From Gracilariopsis chorda (taxonomy: Eukaryota > Rhodophyta > Florideophyceae > Gracilariales > Gracilariaceae), in assembly GCA_003194525.1 (NCBI GenBank), contig NBIV01000016.1, forward strand, positions 1-64,000: a DNA stretch of 64,000 bases. The letters run 5' to 3'. Position numbers and translations under genes: made by a program. This document shows, one piece after another, positions 46,137 through 56,199 of this stretch. The stretch's first letter is position 1, and each line of letters opens with the position of its first letter. Below the pieces are notes generated by a model. It was not told where the DNA came from. It saw only the letters and a program-made list of their open reading frames with translations, and did not search any database.

Positions 46137-47510
46137 TTAGTATGAGGCTTGGAATGCTTGCTGCAAATGGCTTGGAGCAGCTCCAAAGATTGTTCTCCAC
46201 ATGTACGCCTGACTTAAGATGACATCAATCTCTCGGTTAGTCCATGATTCTGTTGGCAGGTTTTGGAGAAACATGACCAAGTCTTGAAAATCCATATCTT
46301 GAAGCTCTTCACTGAAAGTAACTAGAAGAGCCGCGCAAACATATACATGAAATGTCGCAAACCCATCGGTCTCGGCGAGATACGTGTCCCAGACACGAAC
46401 AATTAGATGGAATGGCAATTCCCGCATCAATAAGCAGTTCATCCACCGAAAAGCAAACTGCAGAAAATCAAGCCCCTCATCTTCCAAATGTGTGCAAAGA
46501 TTCCCGTCTACCCTGGCTACAAGTTCTCGGAGAAAGTGCACCCGACGCTGAATCCCTGGTTGAGAAAAGGTGTAATAATCTTGAATATCGTTCAAAAGAG
46601 CCGTCAGACACCAATACGAATCTGCTTCGGCGTTTGAAAGTGCTTCATCCGCATTGTCGAAAACTGACAAGTCTGTGGCTTTCAGTAAAGATAAGTCATC
46701 CTTGACACTCGCATATTCCGAGAGGAAGACGAACAAAAACGGTGTCACGAGATCATTCATACCTTGCACATACCCACTGGCTGGATGTCTAGTAGCCCAG
46801 ACGTAAAGAATGCGTTTCAATGCTTGCTGCACTTCAGGAATATGAAACAAGGCCTGACCTGGACATGTGCGGGGTATGTCAACAGATATTTGACGAAAAG
46901 TTACGTCTTCTTCATTCCCTATTCTGTTGTAGGTGCTCGAGTTTGTGACTACCGACTGTTCCTTCGTATCAAGATATGGGTCATAATGCTGGTTAACTGC
47001 TTCTTGGTATTCTCTTCTCTTTCGCCGAAGAGTGTCATTTCTTCGAGCGAGGTTTGTCGGTACGTATCCAAGAAGAACTTTCCATACTGGAGAGCGCATT
47101 TCGCTCTCTAGACCTGCCCAAGCCAGCTTCCTAACTGCCTCAGTGTTTAGCGTAGGTTCTGCAAGCAACTGCTTGAGCTTTTCAGAGCTCGTGGCACTTG
47201 GCGATGAACTAGAGTTCTCTCTTGCGGCAGTACGCTGTTTCCCGGTCTCCGTTTCACCATCTGTCGGACTGCTACTCTCTTCTATCACGGTGTTTGCTTT
47301 CTTCGACTTTGGTTTGATCGAAGGAATTGACGTTTGTGAAGACTTAAGATCAGAAATACTTGAACTCGAATCGCGTTTCTCTTTTTCACGTCTTTCCCGG
47401 TCCTGACTCGCTTTTAGAATTGAGGCCCAATCGACAGGCTTTCCGAGTCTCACGACACGTCCTGGGAGCAGCCCATCACTTACCCCAAACAGGGTTTTGT
47501 CATCCGTCAT
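46137..47510 (-). CDS. TBC1D22-type Rab GTPase-activating protein
   Basis: A single exon of 457 residues. The N-terminal 115 residues are disordered (Ser/Lys/Glu-rich). A TBC domain fills the rest, beginning RKLAWAGLESEMRSPVWKVLLGYVP and containing ISVDIPRT (arginine finger R214) and SGYVQGMND (glutamine finger Q249), so both catalytic residues are present. DEGLDFLQFAFRWMNCLLMRELPF and RVWDTYLAE are also standard TBC blocks. TBC1D22 proteins act at the Golgi, where they bind GBF1/ACBD3 in animals. The target Rab cannot be read from sequence. Confidence 0.9.
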   Translation of the reverse strand: MTDDKTLFGVSDGLLPGRVVRLGKPVDWASILKASQDRERREKEKRDSSSSISDLKSSQTSIPSIKPKSKKANTVIEESSSPTDGETETGKQRTAARENSSSSPSATSSEKLKQLLAEPTLNTEAVRKLAWAGLESEMRSPVWKVLLGYVPTNLARRNDTLRRKRREYQEAVNQHYDPYLDTKEQSVVTNSSTYNRIGNEEDVTFRQISVDIPRTCPGQALFHIPEVQQALKRILYVWATRHPASGYVQGMNDLVTPFLFVFLSEYASVKDDLSLLKATDLSVFDNADEALSNAEADSYWCLTALLNDIQDYYTFSQPGIQRRVHFLRELVARVDGNLCTHLEDEGLDFLQFAFRWMNCLLMRELPFHLIVRVWDTYLAETDGFATFHVYVCAALLVTFSEELQDMDFQDLVMFLQNLPTESWTNREIDVILSQAYMWRTIFGAAPSHLQQAFQASY

Positions 47511-48382
47511 GATCGATGTTTCATTCGTAAAGAGATAATGGATAGCTAGTAGGTTGGGCAGTTATGCAATTCCGCTTTACCTCTAGAATGAGACAAGACC
47601 CCCGATAACTTGGTGAAAACCTTGGCTGGTTAGATAACCGGAACTCGTTCGATTACGTGTTCCTTGTTTGAAGCATTCCGAAAGAGTTCGCAAGCTTTGG
47701 TCCACGAATGATACTCTTGTACCCTACGTAGCATAACTTCATCTGGCCTTGTCCATAGAACAAGACGGCCCATTACTATGTCTTGCACCATGCCTCCCCT
47801 GCCCCGAAAAGCATGGACAAACTTCATAAAAATCAAAATATCTGCATGAATCGCCCTGCAACGGATCATCCGTGACGGATCAATTCGACCGGCGGAGACA
47901 ATGCGAATGGTGCACTATTCCGTCAGAATTTGGTTCTCTTGACGAAGCTGTTCCGGTCCAGCTCTTCCACCTTAATGCTATAGAGCTGGGAGTCATTGCT
48001 GAGAAAGATAGAAGTAAAAAACGAAACATAGTCGAGATTGGCTGTGATCAACTGGTAGCTTGTTCTGGAAATTCCGTCCAAAGGCTGGGTTTGTCAGATC
48101 CAATCACAAGTAGTATTATATCCCTCTACCTCTTTCGTTCGTTCTAACTTTGCGATACATCCAGTACTTCCGGCGCATTCGAGCAACTACGTGTCGAAAT
48201 ACGTCATTCGCGCTGATCTCGGCTTTTTCAATTTGGAAGTGAACGGTCCAAGTTATACGCCCATGAGACTAAGTTCATTCGACGTCAGAAGACTTTGAAT
48301 GCGTTAGGTTCATGTACAATCACTCTACACCAAAAAGCGCACCAAACTATTCTGATTTCACATTAACAGAACTGAATCTAAG
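47511..48382. other. Gap with two small uncertain frames
   Basis: Between TBC1D22 and the helicase, a minus frame of 79 codons (47869-47630) and a plus frame of 91 codons (47872-48147) start almost back to back. Neither shows a known domain. They could be small genes or chance frames. Confidence 0.3.
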
Positions 48383-50263
48383 ATGAAAGCAGGAATGTCT
48401 GATGTGAAACGAATACTCTTCGATCTAGGTTCATCCGAAGGCATACCGCAAAATTCAGGACCTTCCAAACTCACACCCGCTGGGACGAAATCAATTCTGG
48501 ATCCACGTCTTCGGAAGGTGCTATCTTCACAACTTGGAATACAAAATGTTCTCCATATGCAAGAGGTTGTTCTGGAGTATATCCTAAGTACCTCGTCTCG
48601 TAGTCGTACGGGAGATGTGGTGCTTTGCGCTCCAACGGGTAGTGGGAAAACTCTCGCGTACGCACTTCCCATAATTCAAGATATGTTGGACCGTAGGATG
48701 CCACGTCTGCGTGCAATAGTTGTTGTCCCAACTCGGGACCTTGCTAATCAAGTGTTTACTGTACTCTCTACACTCACGAAACCGTTTGGTATTTTCACGC
48801 TGTGCACCATAGGTTCTTCTGCAATCGCTGAAGAAGCACTGGCCATACCGAACGCCGAGATTCTTATTGCTACACCTGGAAGATTAGTCGACCACATAAA
48901 CAATGGTGATTATCTAAAACTGAGTGACGTTAAGTATTTGGTATTAGACGAGTCTGATCGGCTACTAGAAGATTCATACCAAAACTGGATAGATGTTCTG
49001 ATTCCGGCCCTGGGGCGGAGAACGTATGCGTTCGATGAGAGTGAGAACAGATGCCCAGTTCCACGTGCTTCATATGGGATACTTAACCTCGCGATCCGTC
49101 CAGACATCGCTATGAGGACTGAATCGTCGTTCTCAGGACTGTCACAAGCAAACGTGAGGAAAATCTTGGCGTCAGCCACTCAAACCCGGAACCCTATGCG
49201 TCTGTACAAACTAGACCTGCGCGATGTTTGTTTCTTCGAACCAAGGGGTTTCGAAGCAGATGAGGGAAATAGGGACAAGATATCAGGAGACCGGTATACC
49301 GTACCTGCAACCATGACTGAACGCGGATGGATTATAGGCAGTCTCGTTGAGAAACCTACTGCGCTACTGCAACTCCTAGGTTGGATTCCTCTGGATTCTG
49401 ATAATACACGAGGACTGAAGAGCGTCCTTGAAGAGCGTCTGGTATCGCAGGGCGGTACCAAGCTTGTGTTCACGAATTCGGTTGACTCGGCGCATAGGTT
49501 ATGTCGCCTTTTGGAGCTTTGCGCTTTTTCGCTCGGTAGAAGTGGGAAGGTGCTGGAGATGTCCGGTACATTGTCAGCCAAGAGGCGAAAGTTTGTTCTG
49601 GAAGCTGTGAAGGAGAAGGCTTTGTCAATCGAGGGTAATTCAACTAATCCACCATTTGTCGTGGTGGTATGCAGTGATATTCTGGCTCGAGGAATGGACA
49701 TTCTGAGTGTAGATACGGTCATAAACTACGACACCCCCGCGCATATCAGCACATATTTGCACAGAGCGGGAAGAACTGCAAGAGCAGGACGTCACGGAAA
49801 GGTGTTTACCGTGCTTGTTTCTAATCAGGTTAGACACTTTCGTTCGATGGTTTATGAAGCTGAAAGGGACAAAAGAAAGGTCAAGACCATTGATCTGAAG
49901 ATCCGTACAGACGGAGACTCTGATCATTCGGTAATCGTTCGAAATTTGGCCTCTCTGCGTCGCGTATTGAGTAGTGAAAGGTATGGTGCCCTCCAACGAG
50001 ATGAGAGTTTGCCAGAATTTATGATGCACTCCCTTTGCAAACGTGGGGTACATGAAACTAGGTCCAAGTATGAGGACGATAATCCAAACCACAATTCCGA
50101 AGATGGAAAGGCGGGGCACAAGCGACGGCGCACTGTGATTGATGACGTGCAGGATGTAGATGGCGTTGATGAAGACGGCGACGTTAGGAATGCGGGCTTT
50201 TTGCACGAGATTCTGTACACTCAGATAGGACGAAACCTACTTCATCCCCCGTCAGCAAGTTGA
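48383..50263 (+). CDS. DDX51/Dbp6-like DEAD-box RNA helicase
   Basis: A single exon of 626 residues. Helicase motifs in order are APTGSGKT (I, 83-90), VVPTRDLA (Ia), ATPGRLVD (Ib), LDESD (II, 189-192), SAT (III, 264-266), LVFTNS (IV), VVVCSDILARGMDI (V) and YLHRAGRTARAGR (VI). Motif II reads DESD rather than DEAD. The long insertion between motifs II and III and the C-terminal layout fit the DDX51/Dbp6 group, nucleolar helicases needed for early 60S ribosomal subunit assembly. The gene ends 52 bp from the convergent MAK16 gene, another 60S factor. Assignment to DDX51 rather than another DEAD-box subgroup is moderately sure. Confidence 0.8.
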   Translation: MKAGMSDVKRILFDLGSSEGIPQNSGPSKLTPAGTKSILDPRLRKVLSSQLGIQNVLHMQEVVLEYILSTSSRSRTGDVVLCAPTGSGKTLAYALPIIQDMLDRRMPRLRAIVVVPTRDLANQVFTVLSTLTKPFGIFTLCTIGSSAIAEEALAIPNAEILIATPGRLVDHINNGDYLKLSDVKYLVLDESDRLLEDSYQNWIDVLIPALGRRTYAFDESENRCPVPRASYGILNLAIRPDIAMRTESSFSGLSQANVRKILASATQTRNPMRLYKLDLRDVCFFEPRGFEADEGNRDKISGDRYTVPATMTERGWIIGSLVEKPTALLQLLGWIPLDSDNTRGLKSVLEERLVSQGGTKLVFTNSVDSAHRLCRLLELCAFSLGRSGKVLEMSGTLSAKRRKFVLEAVKEKALSIEGNSTNPPFVVVVCSDILARGMDILSVDTVINYDTPAHISTYLHRAGRTARAGRHGKVFTVLVSNQVRHFRSMVYEAERDKRKVKTIDLKIRTDGDSDHSVIVRNLASLRRVLSSERYGALQRDESLPEFMMHSLCKRGVHETRSKYEDDNPNHNSEDGKAGHKRRRTVIDDVQDVDGVDEDGDVRNAGFLHEILYTQIGRNLLHPPSAS

Positions 50264-50315
50264 GAATTGGAACAAGCAAAGCTAACACTAAATGAAATTA
50301 TAAAAGAACGGATGC

Positions 50316-51320
50316 TCATCTGTATTGTGCTTCTGTGTCTGCTTCTCTCTCATACTCAACTTCAACACGCACACCACCTGAAGCGCGGCGTAGTTTGCGA
50401 CCCTTTTTGCCCTTGTTGGCATCATCTCGTTTTCTCTTTTCCAAGGCTCGTCGTTGTGCCTTACGCTTCACGAAGTCCTTGAGCTGTTGATCCGATCGTG
50501 TCAAATCTGTCGGTTTACCCTCATCGCTATGTTCGTCGGCGCTGTAGTCATCATCGCCATCCGCTAGATCGTCGTCGCTGTGGTCACTGTCGTCGTCACT
50601 ATCATCAAAATCATACTGGGGCTCGTTTTCATTGGCGTCTTCAATATCATCGACCAATTCGTCTTCCGAGTCGTCGTATTCCGCTTCATACTGATGAGCT
50701 TGCTGTTCGTCCTGTTCTTCCTCCTCGTCCATCTCCTCCTCAACCCGCGCATCAAGCGCCTTTTGATACTCATCCTGTGCGAAATTGTAAATATCGCCAT
50801 AAGCGCCAGTACGCAAGCGCTCCAACAGTTCATTCTCAATAGCGGATTCAAGCTTTGCCGCATCGATAGCCTTCTTTTCGCGACTGGCCTCTCGTCGCAA
50901 AACCTTCTTCTTCGCGCCGACCAAGCGGGTGTTTGTTTGCAGCTGCAGTTTTCGTTTTCGGATCAGATATTGTGTCATCTTGGTGAGTCGTTGCTTCGCC
51001 TTGTGCACATAAAACTGGGGCCAGTGCTGAAGATGGTGGTCGATTTGCAACAACGCCTTTCGATAATTTTGGGAAAGTCGTATACGTTCCCACAGTCGAC
51101 GCGGAGAGTGGGCGCGCTCCGCGGTCTTAACGAACAAATAAAGACGGTCATCGTTTTCCACGATGGTAGCATAGCGCGAATTTGCGAGCGGGCAAGATTT
51201 GCGCTCGCACAAGCCGGTGATGTTGTACTTGTTTCGACAAAATGTGTGGTTGGCAGTTTTGACCTTGTAACTGCAAAAGTGGTGATACACCGAATTCCAG
51301 ATGACGGTGTCGTGCTGCAT
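50316..51320 (-). CDS. MAK16: MAK16, 60S ribosome biogenesis factor
   Basis: ATG 51320 gives 334 residues; an upstream open extension to 51494 is rejected because family members start MQxDxxxW. The N-terminus, [45 protein letters not shown], is the diagnostic MAK16 block, with four Cys and a His probably binding a zinc or Fe-S site. The middle is basic and helical ([18 protein letters not shown]...[17 protein letters not shown]). The C-terminal 130 residues are strongly acidic (runs of D/E/S), then basic, typical of a nucleolar pre-60S factor. A long antisense frame (50580-51377) is a shadow of this gene. Confidence 0.95.
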   Translation of the reverse strand: MQHDTVIWNSVYHHFCSYKVKTANHTFCRNKYNITGLCERKSCPLANSRYATIVENDDRLYLFVKTAERAHSPRRLWERIRLSQNYRKALLQIDHHLQHWPQFYVHKAKQRLTKMTQYLIRKRKLQLQTNTRLVGAKKKVLRREASREKKAIDAAKLESAIENELLERLRTGAYGDIYNFAQDEYQKALDARVEEEMDEEEEQDEQQAHQYEAEYDDSEDELVDDIEDANENEPQYDFDDSDDDSDHSDDDLADGDDDYSADEHSDEGKPTDLTRSDQQLKDFVKRKAQRRALEKRKRDDANKGKKGRKLRRASGGVRVEVEYEREADTEAQYR

Positions 51321-51972
51321 TCTTGTAGACACACAAGCCGCGAGTTGGATGAAGCGGATATAGCGCGGGCTGAGTGATAAGAAAGGACTTGTTGATGAAG
51401 GCGGGGTTGTGGGTAGGGCGCCACCGTCGGTGACGCTGCAGCGATGTGCACCGGCGCCCCTGCGCCGGTGCCACAGCGTTTTGCGCGAGTGCAAGGGCTA
51501 CCGAAAGAGCGGCACGTGCATGCGCCTTAGTAGCCGAGTCAACGGCGCTGCCGCCAGTGCTGACACTTGGCCGATGGTGCTCATAACAAGGCGCATTACG
51601 TGTTGAGAGTGTGTGAAGTTGAGATACGGCTTTTGAGGTGAACAAGCGGCGCCAAGTAAAGATAAACTTTGTTGGGCAGCAATTGCTGCGACGCCAAGTG
51701 AGAGAGGGCGTCATACGGTGCGCCAATTCAGATAAGGCGTTTGCTCATACGAAGGCGGCTGTTTCTATTGCTTGCGCGTGCTTACCGGACAGCAAACAAG
51801 CACAAGTAAGTTAGGCTATAGTTGGCAACGACGGTTGTTGTCGATGACAGTGTGCAAGCGTGTCAACAAACTCAGCAAAAAGTTTTAGTAACCAGGTGAG
51901 GATGGACAAACTATGTAGTGAGGGGCAAGAACGGCTTTCATATACAGACAAGACTACACAAGGCAAAAACGG
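51321..51972. other. Gap upstream of MAK16, no gene
   Basis: The open frame extending MAK16 upstream and a 192-codon minus frame to 51726 show no domain. The region probably carries the MAK16 promoter and the terminator of the secreted-protein gene. Confidence 0.4.
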
Positions 51973-52503
51973 TTATGCGGACGGGTATGCGTAGGTCCAA
52001 AACACGACGCACTTATCATCAAACCTAGCCACACGCACATTTTCAACACGCCCCGTCACGAGTTGTTGATACGACGAGAAGTAGACACGAAGACAGCGTC
52101 CACTGGCAACGCGTTCCTGATTGCCGGTGTACCTCTCATGCGCCAGACGAGATCCGTTGATGCCCTGGAAAGGCTTGAAGGTAGATATTCTGAAGCGCGG
52201 CTTTCCCTCATACACGGACGGTAGCAGACCTTCCTTGTACACGAATTCGGTGAAGGCGTTGTTGGAATTGACGACGGTGAGCTTGACGGACTTGTTCTTG
52301 GACACGATGAGCGGGGTGAAGGCGGTATCTGCCGGGGCGGAGATGTTGTACGTGGGAAGCGACGATACGTTGTAGAAGGTCCAGTCACACTTGGAGTACG
52401 CCTCCACGCAGGCTGGATAGAACGGGGTTAGAGCCGGTCCCTGCGCAGCCACGCCGGACATGAGCATGAGCACGGCCAACGCGACGGGCAAGCAGCGAAT
52501 CAT
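51973..52503 (-). CDS. Small secreted protein, unrecognised
   Basis: ATG 52503 gives 176 residues starting MIRCLPVALAVLMLMSGVAAQG, a clear signal peptide with cleavage likely after VAA. The mature part has four or more Cys, several N-glycosylation sequons (NVSS, NISA, NKSV, NGSR) and beta-rich sequence (VKLTVVNSNNAFTEFVYKEG, KPRFRISTFKPF, CLRVYFSSYQQL). It has no transmembrane helix or GPI signal, so it is probably extracellular or in the cell wall matrix. No family is recognised. A TATA box lies about 140 bp upstream, unusual among the genes here and suggestive of a strongly or conditionally expressed gene. Confidence 0.7.
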   Translation of the reverse strand: MIRCLPVALAVLMLMSGVAAQGPALTPFYPACVEAYSKCDWTFYNVSSLPTYNISAPADTAFTPLIVSKNKSVKLTVVNSNNAFTEFVYKEGLLPSVYEGKPRFRISTFKPFQGINGSRLAHERYTGNQERVASGRCLRVYFSSYQQLVTGRVENVRVARFDDKCVVFWTYAYPSA

Positions 52504-52625
52504 GGTGGGGATACGAGGAAAGCGGAGGGTCTGAAGGGGCGGGATCTGAGAGAGGCAGGAACTGTAGCACGGCGATGGGGACCGGGGAGAGTACACAGGG
52601 AGCAGGGGTTGGGAGGGGTGTGGGA

Positions 52626-52643
52626 GGGGGGGGGGGGGGGGGG
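52626..52643 (+). repeat. Poly-G tract, 18 G
   Basis: An uninterrupted G run adjoining the TATA box of the secreted-protein gene. A second run of 11 G lies at 52732-52742 and a C-rich run at about 52988-53004. Confidence 0.95.
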
Positions 52644-52651
52644 TTTATATA
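52644..52651 (-). promoter_or_regulatory. TATA box of secreted-protein gene
   Basis: On the minus strand the sequence reads CCTATATAAACCC, a consensus TATA box 141-148 bp upstream of ATG 52503, leaving room for a leader of about 110 bases. Confidence 0.55.
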
Positions 52652-52743
52652 GGCGGGCGGCGAGAATGAGAGATGGAGGCGCTTAGTCGTTTCATGGGGG
52701 GGGGTAAAACCTAAACGGGAGATAAAAGGGAGGGGGGGGGGGC

Positions 52744-53954
52744 GGCGCCGTCAGAACGCTCCACATCTTACAGCGCGCGCAGGCGTCATTGAGAACGGGC
52801 CACGCGGCGACAAGTGCGTGAGGGGCGTATGGACGTGGTACTTAATTTCGGGCGAAAGTGGCGCGTGCGCGACGCGTGTGCGGCGAAGGTAAGCGTGGCA
52901 CGGGCGTGTGCTACGTTGAGCGTCGGCGTTAATGCGCTGCGCCTGTGGCACATACAGTTGTAAGCGTGTGACGGGTAGCCGCGTTTAGCCCCCGCCCCCC
53001 CCCCCCTCCTCACCACGTACAACGGTACCTTTGTAGCTACATCATCATTTATTCTTCCATCATCGTCGCGTAATTGCGCTCTCGAGCCCTGTCAAGCCCT
53101 CACCACTTTATACACGGCCCGCCGCTCAACGCGCCTCCGGTCCTCACACACTTTGTGCTAACACGTAACCGCTGCGCCACCTGTTGTCGCCGCCCCAAAC
53201 TCCATGCCCCCACTCCGCGCGCCCTCGTCACATTCCCTCCGCAACAAACTCCCCGTCCATGCCCACATGGTCTGTCCACGTTTGCCGCCCACGCATATCG
53301 CCCGAGCCCTTTCCGCATCTTGAACGCCTCTCGAAACTCCTCCCGACTTCCCTTGCGCACAATTCCCTGCAAAACGCGTACATACTATGTACTACATGCT
53401 GTACAGGTACCAATCTACCTCCCTCGCGGAGTCGGCTCTGCACTTCGCTCCGCACAGGCACGCACAGGCCGTTGTTTCAACACTGATGCCAGTGTATCCC
53501 TTTAATCCTCCCTGATCACGTCGTCTGCTACCAAGGGTATTCGATACGCACATCCCACACAGTGCACACCGTAGCCTGCCAGGCCGTTAAGCAGTGCATC
53601 ATCTACGGCACCAACATGTTTGCCGTGTTCGCGCAACCTGTCAACAACCTGCACCGCGCGCGCTCTCACTGGTCCCCAGCGACACCGCTTCCCGCCACTG
53701 CAGAGTCTCAACCTCTCCACCCACCCCGGCTGCCGATAAACCACAAACATCTCCAACTCATTCGTTGTCCCGCTACCGACAACAGCCCCCCTCCGCTTGG
53801 CACTGAGAAAGCTCACCGCCTTCTCCAAACGCTCGAGGGGCACTACCGTTGCTACCGTTACACACAAAGTGTAACATGTAATCAAACCACAAAAACAACA
53901 ATGTCACAATACACGCACATACTTCGGCTCCGTGTGTTTATACCTACAATATAC
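52744..53954. other. Intergenic region, no gene recognised
   Basis: Frames of up to 205 codons (53562-54179, extending into the next repeat) are biased to Pro/Thr/His and match no family. The region is C-rich on the plus strand. Confidence 0.4.
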
Positions 53955-54450
53955 CGGCTGACGCTATCCCCTACTCCAACCCTACTTGTGTGCACTTGTA
54001 TACATGCTTATACAATCAGTGTCGATAAGCAATGCACCTTTCCTGCCGCCGTACATTCAGCACACAATTCGCGATCTTCGCCAACCCGTCGGAGGAAGCG
54101 TACCATTATCGTGCGCCACACTAACCTCTGCAACCATGCGCCATCCCCAGTTCCGTCACATGAAAACCCCTTGCGATGAACACACCAATCCAAACCTTCT
54201 ACCGACAGATGTGATCTGTCAGAACAAGCAACCACTTTCCCGTACTCTCGGGTGCGTACCAAAACCACACCCTACAGAGTATTGGCAATGTCGCCGAATG
54301 CTCGCTTTACTGTATGAGAGACACTTATGCCTCCCTTCTCCGTACCATCAAAACACCTCATGCTCTGGCAAAAATTGTATGATTAGTATAGTACCCTTCG
54401 GTATATGAGTAGTAACCACTTCTCCTTCCCTGGTCTAACAGCGTTAGATA
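53955..54450. repeat. Duplicated block, copy A
   Basis: This block aligns with 56200-56890. Shared anchors in order are TGACGCTATC, GCAATGCA, ACACAATTCGCGATCTT, CCGACAGATGTGATCTG, CTTTCCCGTA, TTATGCCTCCC and CCCTGGTCTAACAGCG. The last anchor corresponds to the 3' end of the RRM gene in copy B, so copy A carries the tail and 3' flank of a lost second copy of that gene. On the minus strand 54268-54008 remains open (86 codons). Confidence 0.75.
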
Positions 54451-54707
54451 CAGATAATCCTCTAGAGTTACATGTCGTCATCGGGACACTTGCTCATGTG
54501 ACTTTGGCACTAGTGCAGTAGTGCCAACTCACACACATACATTCATGCAACTGCAATAAACATTCATCGTTTGCAAAGTTTGCAGTACACACCAACACAA
54601 ATTTCTACCCCTTGCCCCACCTCCGTCCCGTTCTATACATACTACGGTACCTGTACGAACAGCTTCAAACCCCCTCCAACAACCCCCCTGCCCCCCACCG
54701 TCAAATC

Positions 54708-56072
54708 ATGCTTCCATCATCGTCGCGCAACAACTCTCTCGAGTCCGCGCTCACCACCACCCACCCTTTATTACAGCCGGATATTCTACAAATAGTCTTT
54801 TCATATCTCACCCCCGTGCCCGACCTTTGTCAGGCATATCAAGTTTGTACAACCTGGGCTAAAGTCGCCTCCACGCCTCTTTTATGGCGACATGTAATTG
54901 TTGTCGATCCTCCTACTCCCTTTGCCACCGCGCACAAAAGTCCGTGGCCCATTATTGAGCCCATTCTTACACGCCCCCCACGCGAAACACGCGCCGCAAA
55001 AAGGGCTCGACTTTCCCGAAGCCCCCTTCCGCAACACAATGCTCGCGGCGCGAAACGTGCCGTGCATGTTATCTCCAAACGAGCTGGTCAACTACTCCAA
55101 ACCCTTCACCTACACCGTTTTTGTCAACGAGTATCCGATCCGGATTACCTTGTAAGCGACGAACAACTAGATGACCTTGCAAACCGCTGTGGACCTTCCC
55201 TACAGCAGTTCTCCGTCATTAACAGTAGAGCCGAAGTCGCAGGATGGGTTTCCTTCGCAGAATGTTGCTACAACCTCAAAGTACTTCACATCATAGCCTG
55301 TCCAACTTTGCGAACCGGGCATATTGGCCCTATCCTCGATTTCTTACCGTGTCTTGAAGACCTCTCGCTCAGAAAGTGCTCCCAACTTAGAGGCATCGCC
55401 TTTAAAATCCAGTTAAATTCAGTACGATCCTCTCTTAAGCGTATTGACATTTCTATGACCAACATATCCCACATCTTCATCAGAGAGTTGGCTCTTGAAT
55501 TCCCTCGTCTGGAGCATTTCGTAGCCAATAACTGCCCCTCGTTGACCATTTCATGCCGTCCGTTCCGACTTCAACACGAGAGGGCGAACATGTTTCCGAA
55601 CCTTGTTAATCTTCAACTCAACTATATCGAATACTTTTCAGAATGCTGGATATCGCTTGTTTCAAATCATTGTCCCAGGCTCGCAGCGTTAGGAGCCAGT
55701 GTAATGGATTACGGATCATTACATTCTCTATTCGATGAGCAGGCCCCACCCATTGAACAGCTTAGTCTGTCAGGCCGTGAAGTGGATGATCACCTATGGC
55801 AGATGATCTTTGAAAAGGTTGGTTCTACGCTTGTGCATTGCGACCTGTCAAGAACAAAGACTACGTGTGCTCTGACTGTCCACGAGGGGCAACAGTTCTC
55901 CGCATTAGAGAGTCTCAACCTCTCAGATACAAGGGCTACCGATGAAAGCGTGCGCAAGATAATTAGCATTGCACCTCATCTGAAGCACCTCAAACTGACT
56001 CGTTGCCGTGGTGTCAAGGACAGAGACTTTCGAAGGAACCCACTTCGTACAACCACATCTCCAAAACCGTGA
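54708..56072 (+). CDS. F-box/leucine-rich-repeat protein
   Basis: ATG 54708 gives 454 residues. An F-box occupies about 20-66 (LLQPDILQIVFSYLTPVPDLCQAYQVCTTW.KVASTPLLWRHV), the Skp1-binding domain of SCF ubiquitin ligases. Leucine-rich repeats of the AMN1/FBXL type follow (LDDLANRCGPSLQQFSV, LKVLHIIACPTLRTGHI, CLEDLSLRKCSQLRGIAF, RLEHFVANNCPSLTI, LESLNLSDTRATDESVRKI, LKHLKLTRCRGVKDRDF). The substrate is unknown. The gene sits between two copies of a duplicated block. The open frame also extends upstream to 54612, but without family support. Confidence 0.85.
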   Translation: MLPSSSRNNSLESALTTTHPLLQPDILQIVFSYLTPVPDLCQAYQVCTTWAKVASTPLLWRHVIVVDPPTPFATAHKSPWPIIEPILTRPPRETRAAKRARLSRSPLPQHNARGAKRAVHVISKRAGQLLQTLHLHRFCQRVSDPDYLVSDEQLDDLANRCGPSLQQFSVINSRAEVAGWVSFAECCYNLKVLHIIACPTLRTGHIGPILDFLPCLEDLSLRKCSQLRGIAFKIQLNSVRSSLKRIDISMTNISHIFIRELALEFPRLEHFVANNCPSLTISCRPFRLQHERANMFPNLVNLQLNYIEYFSECWISLVSNHCPRLAALGASVMDYGSLHSLFDEQAPPIEQLSLSGREVDDHLWQMIFEKVGSTLVHCDLSRTKTTCALTVHEGQQFSALESLNLSDTRATDESVRKIISIAPHLKHLKLTRCRGVKDRDFRRNPLRTTTSPKP

Positions 56073-56199
56073 CACGTACATGTAGCTACCTAGTGCAGTT
56101 CAAGCTCTGTTGCTATAAGACTCGAGGAGCACTGCGGGCAGAGCGCAATTTGTAATTCACACCAACACAGTCGTAGATCGTTTGGCTCTGGCAGTTTAT

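Noticed and set aside
50580-51377. 265-codon plus-strand frame rich in Val/Leu/Phe
   Set aside because: It is the antisense shadow of MAK16, whose acidic and basic tracts keep the opposite strand open.
53562-54179. 205-codon plus-strand frame
   Set aside because: Composition-biased, runs into the duplicated block, and the block's second copy does not preserve it.
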